Below are positions 1 to 7,035 of a DNA stretch of 33,525 bases, one piece after another (position 1 is the stretch's first letter; each line of letters opens with the position of its first letter). The position numbers were made by a program, and so were the translations under genes. The DNA is from an uncultured Myxococcales bacterium (GTDB taxonomy: Bacteria > Myxococcota_A > Bradymonadia > UBA7976 > UBA1532): positions 1 through 33,525 of the forward strand of contig CAINDO010000486.1 in NCBI GenBank assembly GCA_903847385.1. The letters are read 5' to 3'. A model generated the notes under the pieces. It was not told the origin of the DNA. It did no database searches and was given only the letters and a program-made list of their open reading frames with translations.

Positions 1-2
1 CC

Positions 3-506
3 GCCCCGCCTCCGCCGCCGTGCGAGGTCTGCGCCGCCGGGGCCTGCGGCGAGGCCCTCGCGCGGTGCGAGGCCGACCCCGACTGCGTGGCCACCCGCGC
101 CTGCGTGGCCGCCTGCGACCGCGAGCTCGCCTGCCGCAAGGCGTGCGATGACCGCGTCCCCAACCCGACGTGGTTCCGGTACGTGTCGCTCGAGGCCTGC
201 CTGGAGGCCCGCTGCGGCCTGCCGAACGAGTGCGGCCCGCAGGGCTGGGGCTGCGGCCTGACGGACGCCTATCGCTACGACCGGGGCGAGGGCGCGTGCT
301 GGACGTGCATGCAGCGCGACTGCTGCCGGGTGGGACTGGACTGCGCGCGCTCGGTGCAGTGCCTGGAGCGCGTCGCCTGCCTGATCGGCTGTTTCATCGG
401 CGCGCCGGACTGCCCCGGCGACGCCGCGTGCCGCGCCCTGCCCGAGGCGGCGCTGTCCGACGGATGGCTCGAGTGCATCGGGGGCTGCAATCCGGACTGC
501 CCGTGA
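3..506 (+). CDS. Cys-rich secreted protein, 3' part only (5' end outside window)
   Basis: The frame is open from the left edge, so the true start and any signal peptide are missing. A GTG at 87 is only an internal candidate. The visible 167 residues hold 26 cysteines (about 16 percent), many spaced 4 or 6 apart around residues 22-48, plus a CC pair. Such density points to a disulfide-stabilised protein outside the cytoplasm. Proteins of this kind are common in myxobacterial genomes, but I recognise no named family and no catalytic motif. A Pro run precedes the first Cys pair and resembles a linker between a lost N-terminal part and the Cys-rich module. A hairpin followed by four T residues begins two bases after the stop and probably ends the transcript. 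The coding call is secure; the function is unknown. Confidence 0.7.
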   Translation, partial: APPPPPCEVCAAGACGEALARCEADPDCVATRACVAACDRELACRKACDDRVPNPTWFRYVSLEACLEARCGLPNECGPQGWGCGLTDAYRYDRGEGACWTCMQRDCCRVGLDCARSVQCLERVACLIGCFIGAPDCPGDAACRALPEAALSDGWLECIGGCNPDCP

Positions 507-507
507 C

Positions 508-526
508 CGCGGAGATCCGCGCTTTT
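508..526 (+). terminator. Intrinsic terminator of the Cys-rich gene
   Basis: CGCGG at 508-512 pairs with CCGCG at 517-521 around an AGAT loop, followed by C and TTTT at 523-526. It starts right after the TGA at 504-506. The stem is short but GC-only, and the T run stands out in this sequence. Confidence 0.5.
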
Positions 527-595
527 GCGCAAACCGGGCGATGAATTTCCGTGATTCGGGGGCTGAAATCACCGGTTTCCCTGGGATTCCGGCCG

Positions 596-611
596 TGGCA
601 CGGGGCGTGCT
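596..611 (+). promoter_or_regulatory. Candidate sigma-54 (-24/-12) promoter of the cytochrome gene
   Basis: TGGCACG at 596-602, four bases, then GTGCT at 607-611. The diagnostic GG (597-598) and GC (609-610) are separated by exactly 10 bases, as the sigma-54 consensus TGGCACG-N4-TTGCW requires; one base in the -12 box differs. The predicted transcription start is near 622, only about 3 bases before the ATG at 625, so the mRNA would be almost leaderless. The match is seen directly; activity is inferred. Confidence 0.4.
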
Positions 612-624
612 ACCGCTCCTGGGC

Positions 625-1845
625 ATGCGCGCCCTCGCCCCCCGCCGACCGCTGCTCCTCGCCGCCCTCGCCCTGAGCGCCTGCTCGGCGCCGGGCAGCC
701 GCGAGGCCGCCCCTGGCGAGGCCACGCGTTACCTGACCGGCCGCGCGTGGCGGCGCGAGGTGCTCGAGGACGCCCTCTGGCGCCCGGACCTGCCCTACAG
801 CCGCAGCCTGCTGTCGGCCTATGCGCTGCCCGAGGGCGGCTGGGACCTGCTGCCCGTGCAGTCGCCGCTCACCGCGCCCTTCACCCGCGCGGACGCCGAG
901 TCGCTCGCCCGCGGCGAGGCCCTGCGGATGGACGACGCCCGCGCGTTCGGCGTCCCCGCCGAGCCCGAGACCGCCCCGGACGCGACCTTTGCCGCCCTCG
1001 GCGCCGAGGTCTTCGCCCGCCTGCCCATGCGCGCGGACGCCTGGCTGGACTGGCTCGCCGGCCGCCCGGAGCTGTGGCCCGAGGTCGGCCTCTCCGTGAA
1101 CGCGGCGGGGACCGTGCGGGGCCTGGTGCGCTTCGCGGACGCCGAGGGCCGCGTACGCGTGGGCCTGACCTGCGCCGGCTGCCACGCCGGCGACGACGTG
1201 CCCGGCCGCGGCGACCGCCGCCTGGATCTGGGCCGCGGCCGGGCGCTCTACGCCGCCGCGCGCGGGCTCGACACTGATACCCTGGAGACCTGGGGCCCCG
1301 GCCGCGTGGACGTGACCGACACCGACTCCGACGACCCGACGGCCATCCCGGATCTGTTCCACGTGGGGCGGGCGACGCACCTCAACCACAGCGGCGTGGT
1401 GCAGGTGTCCTCCCGGAGCACGCTCGCCGTGCGCTTCGAGACGCAGTTCGTGCAGGGCCACCGCATGCGCTCGCGCCCCGAGCGCCGCCTGATGTGGGCC
1501 CTGGCGACGTTCGTGTCCGGCCTGGGCGAAGACTCGGCGGTCGGGCCCGTGCCCACCGTGTTCACCGAACGCTGCGCCCGCTGCCACGACCCGGCGCGGG
1601 CCTTCGGCGGTGACCTGGTGCCGGCCGACGCGCTCGCCGTCGACCCCGCCGTGGCCCAGGACCCCGAGCGCGGCACGGGCGCCTACAAGGTCCCCACGCT
1701 GCGCGGCGTGTCCGGCAACGCGCCCTACCTGCACGACGGCAGCCAGCCGGACCTGCCCGCCCTGCTCGAGGCCGGCCACCCCCGCGGCGACGTGCTCCCG
1801 GCCGCCGACCGGGCCGAGCTCCTGCGCTTCCTGAACACCCTCTGA
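625..1845 (+). CDS. Di-haem cytochrome c lipoprotein (MauG/cytochrome c peroxidase-like or RoxA-like)
   Basis: I start at ATG 625, giving 406 residues, because it puts a lipobox (LALSAC, Cys about residue 20) behind a short basic and hydrophobic signal. An in-frame ATG at 541 would add 28 residues ahead of the signal and is less likely. Two c-type haem motifs are visible: CAGCH (C183, C186, H187) and CARCH (C317, C320, H321). The C-terminal stretch KVPTLRG...APYLHDGS is typical of the di-haem peroxidase/MauG fold. The roughly 180 residues before the first haem are far longer than in classical peroxidases; with the WGPGRVDV stretch this recalls RoxA-type di-haem oxygenases. It should be anchored in a membrane facing the periplasm and handle peroxide or oxidise an organic substrate. 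The substrate cannot be told from sequence. Confidence 0.8.
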   Translation: MRALAPRRPLLLAALALSACSAPGSREAAPGEATRYLTGRAWRREVLEDALWRPDLPYSRSLLSAYALPEGGWDLLPVQSPLTAPFTRADAESLARGEALRMDDARAFGVPAEPETAPDATFAALGAEVFARLPMRADAWLDWLAGRPELWPEVGLSVNAAGTVRGLVRFADAEGRVRVGLTCAGCHAGDDVPGRGDRRLDLGRGRALYAAARGLDTDTLETWGPGRVDVTDTDSDDPTAIPDLFHVGRATHLNHSGVVQVSSRSTLAVRFETQFVQGHRMRSRPERRLMWALATFVSGLGEDSAVGPVPTVFTERCARCHDPARAFGGDLVPADALAVDPAVAQDPERGTGAYKVPTLRGVSGNAPYLHDGSQPDLPALLEAGHPRGDVLPAADRAELLRFLNTL

Positions 1846-1887
1846 ACCCTTCGATCACAACGGCAACACAACGGAAAGACACCGACC

Positions 1888-2532
1888 ATGAACCTGCGCA
1901 ATCTCATCCTGTTCGCGCTGCTGACGGCGGCCACCCCCGCCTGCATCTCCAACCCCTCGGACACGGACGACGAGGCCGACGCCGGTGGCGGCGGCGGTGG
2001 TGGCGGGGAGTCCGTCGTCGAGGGCGACTTCGAGCTGACCTTCGTGAGCGGCCACCTGGGCAGCTACTGGGACTGCCCGGGGGAGGCCAACGCCGCGGGC
2101 ACACCCGATGGCGTCGCGGGCGAGGCCGCGGGGGACGCCGCCGCCTGCAACCCGGACGCCACCGAGGCGTGCCAGGGCGGACTCCTCAACTGCGAGGCCG
2201 CCATGGTGATCGTCGAGGTGACGAACACCGGCGACACCGATCTGGGCGACCTGAGCATCGTCTCCATCGAGCTCATCGGCCAGGACGGCGGCCGCGAGAC
2301 CCTGGAGGGCCTCGGCGTCTTCAGCAGCACCGAGCCGACCCCCGGCCCCCTGACCCCCGGCGGCTCGCGGCAGGTGCGCGTCGAGTTCCGGGGCCCCGGC
2401 AGCGACTCGGGCAACCAGTTCAACGGCGACGCCCCCGAGCGCCACCTGCACATCGTGCTGAGCGGCGGCGACGCCGGCACCGCCGAGGTGACCACCCCCG
2501 CGGTGTACCCGCTCCCGGCCGTCGCGACTTGA
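1888..2532 (+). CDS. Small Gly-rich lipoprotein of unknown function
   Basis: 214 residues. The start MNLRNLILFALLTAATPAC gives a clean type II signal with the lipid-bearing Cys at residue 19. A GGAAAG about 10 bases upstream can serve as ribosome site. A low-complexity linker follows (DTDDEADA and a run of eight Gly), then a beta-rich domain with VIVEVTNTGDTDLGDLSIVSIELIG, which reads like an immunoglobulin or CARDB-like fold that discusses no catalytic residues. Four Cys lie in residues 60-105. It sits 42 bases after the cytochrome lipoprotein on the same strand and may be cotranscribed with it. I do not recognise a family. The lipoprotein call is firm; any role, such as partner of the cytochrome or surface protein, is a guess. 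Confidence 0.75.
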   Translation: MNLRNLILFALLTAATPACISNPSDTDDEADAGGGGGGGGESVVEGDFELTFVSGHLGSYWDCPGEANAAGTPDGVAGEAAGDAAACNPDATEACQGGLLNCEAAMVIVEVTNTGDTDLGDLSIVSIELIGQDGGRETLEGLGVFSSTEPTPGPLTPGGSRQVRVEFRGPGSDSGNQFNGDAPERHLHIVLSGGDAGTAEVTTPAVYPLPAVAT

Positions 2533-2563
2533 CCCTCGCGACCGAGGTGACCACGATGCGGTC

Positions 2564-2731
2564 ATGAACGCGGTCGAGATCGCCGATCTGAAGGCCCACC
2601 TGAGCGAGCACCTGCGCACGGTGCGCGCCGGTCAGGTCATGACGATCGACGACCGCAACGTGCCCGTCGCCCCGGGCCTGGACATCCTGGCCGAGCTGGC
2701 CGTCGAGCGCGACCGCGACCGCCGGCGATGA
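2564..2731 (+). CDS. Phd/YefM-like antitoxin, short
   Basis: 55 residues from ATG 2564, overlapping the next gene by ATGA at 2728-2731. The N-terminal part, VEIADLKAHLSEHLRTVRAGQVMTIDDRNVPVA, follows the usual layout of Phd/YefM antitoxins: a short strand, a helix with LK..L...L..V..G, then a strand pair ending in PVA. The DNA-binding part is therefore present. The C-terminal tail, which normally wraps the toxin, is short and ends in an Arg/Asp-rich stretch. Position directly before a PIN-domain gene with overlapping stop and start is the classical antitoxin-toxin arrangement. The family is inferred from pattern and context and could also be described simply as a type II prevent-host-death protein. 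Confidence 0.75.
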   Translation: MNAVEIADLKAHLSEHLRTVRAGQVMTIDDRNVPVAPGLDILAELAVERDRDRRR

Positions 2732-3123
2732 TCGCCGACCTGGACACCACCGTCGTGCTCCGCGCGGTCTTCGGCGAGCCGGACGCGTTCGCGGGCTGGG
2801 CCGGGGTCGACTCCGCCGTGTCCAGCCAGCTCCTGCGGAACGAGGCGCTGCGCACGCTCGACCGGCGCCGGGTCTCCGCCGCGCTGCCCGAGGACCTGCT
2901 CGCCCGGGTCCACGCGACGACCCACGACCTGCCGAGCCGCGTCTCGCTGGTGCCGCTCACGCCCGCCGTGCTGGCGCGCGCCGCCGGGCCCTTCCCCACG
3001 ACGCTCGGCACGCTGGACGCCCTGCACCTGGCCACGGCCCTGCTCTGGCCCGGGGCGCCCGCGCCTGCGGCCTGTCGACCCCCCTCTGCCCCGCCGATTG
3101 ACCTGACACCGGATACGCCATGA
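2728..3123 (+). CDS. VapC-like PIN-domain toxin with a degenerate C-terminus
   Basis: 131 residues. PIN-domain ribonucleases use four acidic residues on Mg2+ to cut RNA. Three are visible: D6 in the opening DLDTT strand, E39 in the SSQLLRNEALR helix, and D97 in the TLDALHLATAL helix. After this helix a working VapC has a strand with T-x-D carrying the fourth acidic residue and about 20 more residues. Here the chain instead runs through a Pro/Ala-rich tail (WPGAPAPAACRPPSAPP) to a stop. This looks like a deletion that joined the toxin to the leader of the next gene. The stop at 3121-3123 overlaps the pepD ATG at 3120. The toxin is therefore probably weakened or inactive. Start at 2728 is fixed by the ATGA overlap with the antitoxin. 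Confidence 0.75.
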   Translation: MIADLDTTVVLRAVFGEPDAFAGWAGVDSAVSSQLLRNEALRTLDRRRVSAALPEDLLARVHATTHDLPSRVSLVPLTPAVLARAAGPFPTTLGTLDALHLATALLWPGAPAPAACRPPSAPPIDLTPDTP

Positions 3124-4583
3124 CCGACCCCGAATCCCTCGAATCCCTGGAGCCTCGCGCCCTGTGGGGCTTCTTCCTGGCCCTGTCGAAGATCCCCCGC
3201 GGCTCGCGCAACGAGGCCGCAGCCGCCGACTGGGTGGCCGAGCGCGGCCGCGCCCTGGGCGGCACCGTGGAGCGCGACGCCGTGGGCAACGTGCTCATCC
3301 GCAAGGCCGCCAGCCCCGGCCGCGAGGGCCGCCCCGCGGTGGCGCTCCAGTGCCACGTGGACATGGTGTGCGAGCAGAACGAGGGCACCGGCCACGACTT
3401 CACGCGCGACCCCATCCGCGTGCGCCGCGTGGGCGACCACCTGCGCGCCACGGGCACCACCCTGGGCGCCGACAACGGCATCGGCGTGGCCGCCGCGCTC
3501 GCCGTGCTCGCGGACGACACCCTGGAGCGCCCCGCCATCGAGGTGCTGGTCACCATCGACGAGGAGACCGGCCTGACCGGCGCGGCCAACCTTCATCCGG
3601 GCTGGCTCACGGCCACGCGCCTGCTCAACCTGGACAGCGAGGCCGAGGGCGAGGTGACCATCGGCTGCGCCGGCGGCATCGACACGCTCGCGCGGCGCAC
3701 GCTGCGCTTCGGGCCCGCGCCCGCCGGCGCCCGGGCGCTGCGGGTCAAGGTCCACGGCCTCAAGGGCGGCCACTCGGGCATCGACATCGCCCAGGGCCGC
3801 GCCAACGCGCTCCGCCTGCTCGCCCAGACGCTCGAGCCCTTCTCGACCACGCCGGGCTTCGCGCTGGCGAGCCTCTCCGGCGGCAACAAACGCAACGCCA
3901 TCCCCCGCGAGGCCATGGCCGTCGTCGTCGTGCCGGACGCCGCCGCCGAGGCCGCCGTGCGGGCACGAGCGACCGAAGCCGCCCAGGTCTGGCGCACGGC
4001 CTACGGCGCCTTCGACCCGGGCGTGGAGATCGGCGTGGACGCCGCCACCGCCGACCGCGTGATGTCCGCGGAGGACACCCGCGCGCTGCTCGGCCTGCTG
4101 CAGGCCGGCCCGCACGGCGTGGAGGCCATGAGCCCGGACATCCCGGGCCTGGTGCAGACCTCGACGAACCTGGGCGTCGTGGAGTTGGACGCGGGCACCG
4201 ACACGGCCACGGTCTGTTTCCTGACCCGCAGCGCCATCCAGTCCTCGCGGGACGCCCTGAGCGCCCGCATCGAGGCCATCGCCACCCGCGCCGGTTTCTC
4301 TTGCGAACACACCACGGGTTACCCGGGCTGGAAACCCGAGCCGGGCTCGGAGATCGTCCGCCTCGTGACCGAGGTCCATCGCGCGCACTTCGGCCGCGAC
4401 ATCGAGGTGAAGGCGATCCACGCCGGCCTGGAGTGCGGCCTCATCGGCGAGAAGTACCCGGCGATGGAGATGGCCTCCATCGGGCCGGACATGGGGGACG
4501 TCCACACGCCGGACGAGTACGTGTCCATCGGCTCGGTGCAGCGCTTCTGGCCGTTCCTGCGCGCGATCCTGGCGGCGATGTGA
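3120..4583 (+). CDS. pepD: Cytosol non-specific dipeptidase (aminoacyl-histidine dipeptidase, M20 family)
   Basis: 487 residues, the normal length for PepD, a di-zinc cytoplasmic enzyme that splits a wide range of dipeptides including Xaa-His. The M20 metal and catalytic sites are all visible: QCHVDM (H79, and D81 beside it), GADNGIG (D118 bridging), DEETG (E148 as general base and E149 as ligand), LDSE (D172), and a late DVHTPDE (H462). GLKGGHSG in the middle belongs to the lid domain. The positions are nearly the same as in E. coli PepD, so activity is likely. The ATG overlaps the toxin stop by ATGA and its own stop overlaps the GTG of the dehydrogenase, so translation is probably coupled along the run. 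The link to the toxin gene looks accidental. Confidence 0.95.
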   Translation: MTDPESLESLEPRALWGFFLALSKIPRGSRNEAAAADWVAERGRALGGTVERDAVGNVLIRKAASPGREGRPAVALQCHVDMVCEQNEGTGHDFTRDPIRVRRVGDHLRATGTTLGADNGIGVAAALAVLADDTLERPAIEVLVTIDEETGLTGAANLHPGWLTATRLLNLDSEAEGEVTIGCAGGIDTLARRTLRFGPAPAGARALRVKVHGLKGGHSGIDIAQGRANALRLLAQTLEPFSTTPGFALASLSGGNKRNAIPREAMAVVVVPDAAAEAAVRARATEAAQVWRTAYGAFDPGVEIGVDAATADRVMSAEDTRALLGLLQAGPHGVEAMSPDIPGLVQTSTNLGVVELDAGTDTATVCFLTRSAIQSSRDALSARIEAIATRAGFSCEHTTGYPGWKPEPGSEIVRLVTEVHRAHFGRDIEVKAIHAGLECGLIGEKYPAMEMASIGPDMGDVHTPDEYVSIGSVQRFWPFLRAILAAM

Positions 4584-5323
4584 GGCGGCGGATCGCGATC
4601 TTCGGGGCGACCTCGGCCGTCGCCGGCGAGGTCTGCAAGCGCCTGGCGACGCACGGGGATCGCCTGTTCCTGGTGGGCCGCAACCCGGACAAACTCGCGG
4701 CCTTGGTGGCCGACCTGGGGCCGGCGGTCGCGGGCAGCCTGGCGCTGGACCTGACCGCCGAGGGGGCCGGCGCGCAGGCCGTCGCCGCGGCCACCGCGGC
4801 CCTGGGCCACCTGGACGTGGCCCTCGTCGCCCACGGACTGCTCGGCGATCAGCTCGAGACGGAGCGCGACTTCGCCCACGCGGACGAGATCCTGCGCACG
4901 AACCTCGACAGCGTGATCGCCCTGCTGATCCCCCTGGCCAACGACTTCGAGGCCCGCGGCGGCGGCCACCTGGGGGTGATCACCAGCGTCGCCGGCGAGC
5001 GCGGGCGGCCGCGGAACTACACCTACGGCGCCGCCAAGGCCGCCCTGAACACCTACCTGCAGGGTCTCCGCAGCCGACTGTGGGCGCGCGGCGTCGCGGT
5101 GCACACCTTCAAGCTCGGGCCCGTGGACAGCCCCATGACCGAGTCCCACGCCAAACACGCGCTGTTCTCCACGCCGCCCGCCGTGGCCGCGGCCATCGCG
5201 CACCACCTGGAGGGCCGCGGCGGCGAGCACTACGTGCCGGCCTACTGGCGGCCGATTCTCGGCGTCGTGCGCGCGCTGCCCGAGGCCGTGTTCCAGCGCT
5301 TCGGGTTCCTCGCGGGGCGTTGA
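4580..5323 (+). CDS. Short-chain dehydrogenase/reductase (SDR)
   Basis: 247 residues from GTG 4580, which overlaps the pepD stop (GTGA). An SDR Rossmann fold is clear: IAIFGATSAVAG at residues 5-16 is a dinucleotide loop lacking the usual full glycine set, GRN at 33-35 suggests NADP(H) preference, N108 and the triad S136, Y149, K153 (TSVAG and YGAAK) are present. The tail YVPAYWRPILGVVRALPEAVFQRFG is hydrophobic and typical of a subgroup that includes DprE2-like keto-sugar reductases and other membrane-associated SDRs. The substrate is unknown. The pepD overlap suggests cotranscription but not necessarily a shared pathway. Its TGA lies in a small hairpin shared with the opposing gene. Confidence 0.85.
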   Translation: MRRRIAIFGATSAVAGEVCKRLATHGDRLFLVGRNPDKLAALVADLGPAVAGSLALDLTAEGAGAQAVAAATAALGHLDVALVAHGLLGDQLETERDFAHADEILRTNLDSVIALLIPLANDFEARGGGHLGVITSVAGERGRPRNYTYGAAKAALNTYLQGLRSRLWARGVAVHTFKLGPVDSPMTESHAKHALFSTPPAVAAAIAHHLEGRGGEHYVPAYWRPILGVVRALPEAVFQRFGFLAGR

Positions 5324-5335
5324 GAGAAAATCTCA
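5321..5335. terminator. Small hairpin containing the stop codons of two convergent genes
   Basis: TGAGA at 5321-5325 pairs with TCTCA at 5331-5335 around a GAAAA loop. The first three bases are the stop of the rightward dehydrogenase and the last three, read on the other strand, are the stop of the leftward SRPBCC gene. The stem is only five pairs with no T run, so terminator strength is doubtful. The same arrangement recurs at 28417-28449. Confidence 0.4.
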
Positions 5336-5821
5336 GGCGGTGACGAGCGAAACGAGCTGGTCCAGGGCCGCGCCCCAGCCCTCGTGGAAGCCCATCTCCG
5401 TGTGCACCCGGGCGCCCGCCGCGTTGGCGTGGCGGGCCACGGCGCGGTAGCGGGTCCGCTCGCCGTCGGCCTCGAAGGTGACCACACAGGAGAAGGCCGG
5501 CACGTCCCCGGTCTGGGGGTTGGGGCGGAAACCGGCGCGCAGGGCCGTCGTCCACACGATGCGGTGCGGGGCCTCGACCTCGAGCACGCAGCCCACGTAC
5601 GGGAACCCCTCGCCCTCCGGCGAGCGCACCACGAACGCGAACGCGCCGCCGGGCTCGAGATCCAGCGCCCAGTCCGTCGCGCGGTAGGGCTTGGGGCACC
5701 ACCACTGCGAGAGCGAGGCCGGGTCGACCCAGGCCGCCCACACCCGGGCGACGGGGGCGTCGATCACGCGTTCGAGGACGAGGTCGCAGGCGGGGTCGAG
5801 GGGCAGGTCGGTGTGCGGCAT
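5333..5821 (-). CDS. SRPBCC/AHSA1-family protein
   Basis: 162 residues using the ATG at 5821, which opens MPHTDLPLDPACDLVLERVIDAPVARVWAAW. A longer frame from 5881 would add 20 residues that run into the palindromic control region and is less likely. The START-like, AHSA1-type pattern is clear: LERVIDAPVARVWAAWVDPASLSQWWCP at the start, the central D-L-E-P-G-G-A-F-A-F strand, IVWTTAL, and the closing EMGFHEGWGAALDQLVSLV helix. These proteins bind hydrophobic ligands or act as stress or Hsp90-cochaperone-like factors; many are found beside ArsR regulators, but none is seen here. Function beyond the fold is not predictable. The gene is convergent with the dehydrogenase and divergent from the exporter operon. 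Confidence 0.85.
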   Translation of the reverse strand: MPHTDLPLDPACDLVLERVIDAPVARVWAAWVDPASLSQWWCPKPYRATDWALDLEPGGAFAFVVRSPEGEGFPYVGCVLEVEAPHRIVWTTALRAGFRPNPQTGDVPAFSCVVTFEADGERTRYRAVARHANAAGARVHTEMGFHEGWGAALDQLVSLVTA

Positions 5822-5851
5822 GGTGCACGCACCGTGACACAGCGCGCGCCA

Positions 5852-5897
5852 CCTGTCAGGAAATCCGACAGGGGTGATCACCCGCCCGACAGGCGGG
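5852..5897. promoter_or_regulatory. Cluster of three palindromes between divergent genes (candidate activator or operator sites)
   Basis: Three inverted repeats lie side by side: CCTGTC (5852-5857) with GACAGG (5867-5872); the perfect 12-mer GGGTGATCACCC (5872-5883); and CCCGCC (5881-5886) with GGCGGG (5892-5897). They lie about 50-95 bases before the transcription start predicted from the sigma-54-like element at 5922-5937, where enhancer-binding activators usually bind. They also sit just upstream of the leftward SRPBCC gene, so they could control both directions. No regulator gene is adjacent. Confidence 0.4.
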
Positions 5898-5921
5898 CGC
5901 GGCGCGGCGCGGTCCGGCGCG

Positions 5922-5937
5922 TGGCACGGGCGTTGCT
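5922..5937 (+). promoter_or_regulatory. Candidate sigma-54 (-24/-12) promoter of the exporter operon
   Basis: TGGCACG at 5922-5928, four bases, TTGCT at 5933-5937: a full match to the sigma-54 consensus TGGCACG-N4-TTGCW with GG and GC 10 bases apart. The predicted transcription start is near 5948, two bases before ATG 5950, so the message would be almost leaderless unless translation starts at ATG 5959. The palindrome cluster at 5852-5897 lies where an activator would bind. Confidence 0.55.
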
Positions 5938-5949
5938 CATGGGGTGCGC

Positions 5950-7026
5950 ATGAAACGCATGCTCATCCTCTTCGTCGTCCTGGTCGTCGGCCTCTCGGCC
6001 GCGCTGTATCTCCGGCTCCGCTCGCAGGCCCTCGCCGCCGCGCGCCCCTCGGGCGGCAGCGCCACCATCGAGGGCACACGCGTGGACGTCGCCTCCCGCG
6101 TCTCGGCCCGCATCACCGCCATTCACGTGGACGAGGGCGAGGCCGTGAAGGCCGGCCAGGTGCTGGTGGAGCTCGACTGCGCCGACCTGCGGGCCACGCT
6201 GAAGGCCGCCGAGGCCCGCGTGGAGTCGGCCCGCGTGAACCGCGAGTCCGCGGCGGTGCAGCTCGCGCTGGCCGAGCAGGGCGTGCGCTCCGCCCGCAAG
6301 CAGTCCGCCGCCGCCCAGGCCCAGGCCCGCGCCCAGGCCGCGCAGCAGTCGGCCCTGGCCGCCCAGCGCGACGACGCCCAGCGCACGGCGGATCGCCTCG
6401 GCAAGCTGAGCCAGACCGGCGCCGTGCCCGCCGAGAGCTTCGACCAATCCAAGAGTCGGGCGCTCGGTTTGACCGAGCAGGTGCGCGCTTTGGGCGAGTC
6501 CACGCGGGCCGCCACGGCGCAGAGCGAGGTCGTGGTCGAGGGCCTGGGGACTGCTGGCTTGCAGGTGGACGCCGCCAAGCTGCGCATCGCCGCCGCCGAC
6601 CACGAGAAGGCCGCCGCCGAGGCGCAGGTGGCCCAGGCCGCCGCGCTGGTGGGCGAGTGCACCCTGAAGGCCCCCCGCGACGCGATCGTGCAGACCCGCA
6701 GCTACGAGCCCGGTGAGGCCGTGCTGCCCGGCAGCCGCATCCTGACCCTGGTGGACATGGCCGAGGTCGAGGCGACCTTCTACCTGCCCAACGCCGAGCT
6801 CGCCGCCGCCGCGCCGGGCAAGGCCGTGGACGTGCGGCCCGACGCCTACGCGGATCGGATCTTCTCCGGGGCCGTGCGGCGCGTCAGCCCCTCGGCCGAG
6901 TTCACCCCGCGCAACGCCCAGACCCGCAGCGACCGCGACCGGCTCGTGTACGCCGTCGAGGTGGCCATCCCCAACGCGGACGGCGCCCTGCGGCCGGGCA
7001 TGCCCGTCGAAATCTCGGTCCGGTAG
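5950..7026 (+). CDS. HlyD-family membrane fusion protein (YbhG-like adaptor)
   Basis: 358 residues from ATG 5950; an in-frame GTG at 5944 is possible, and a second ATG lies at 5959. One N-terminal membrane helix (about residues 4-21) anchors it in the inner membrane. Then come a lipoyl-like half (TRVDVASRVSARITAIHVDEGEAVKAGQVLVELD, about 43-78), a long Ala/Gln-rich coiled-coil hairpin (about 80-235), the second lipoyl half (CTLKAPRDAIVQTRSYEPGEAVLPGSRIL) and a beta-barrel domain ending RPGMPVEISVR. This is the periplasmic adaptor that joins an inner-membrane pump to an outer-membrane channel. Gene order with a TolC-like protein, two ATPases and two permeases matches the E. coli YbhGFSR exporter. 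A candidate sigma-54 element lies just upstream. Confidence 0.9.
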   Translation: MKRMLILFVVLVVGLSAALYLRLRSQALAAARPSGGSATIEGTRVDVASRVSARITAIHVDEGEAVKAGQVLVELDCADLRATLKAAEARVESARVNRESAAVQLALAEQGVRSARKQSAAAQAQARAQAAQQSALAAQRDDAQRTADRLGKLSQTGAVPAESFDQSKSRALGLTEQVRALGESTRAATAQSEVVVEGLGTAGLQVDAAKLRIAAADHEKAAAEAQVAQAAALVGECTLKAPRDAIVQTRSYEPGEAVLPGSRILTLVDMAEVEATFYLPNAELAAAAPGKAVDVRPDAYADRIFSGAVRRVSPSAEFTPRNAQTRSDRDRLVYAVEVAIPNADGALRPGMPVEISVR

Positions 7027-7035
7027 GGGGCGGCG

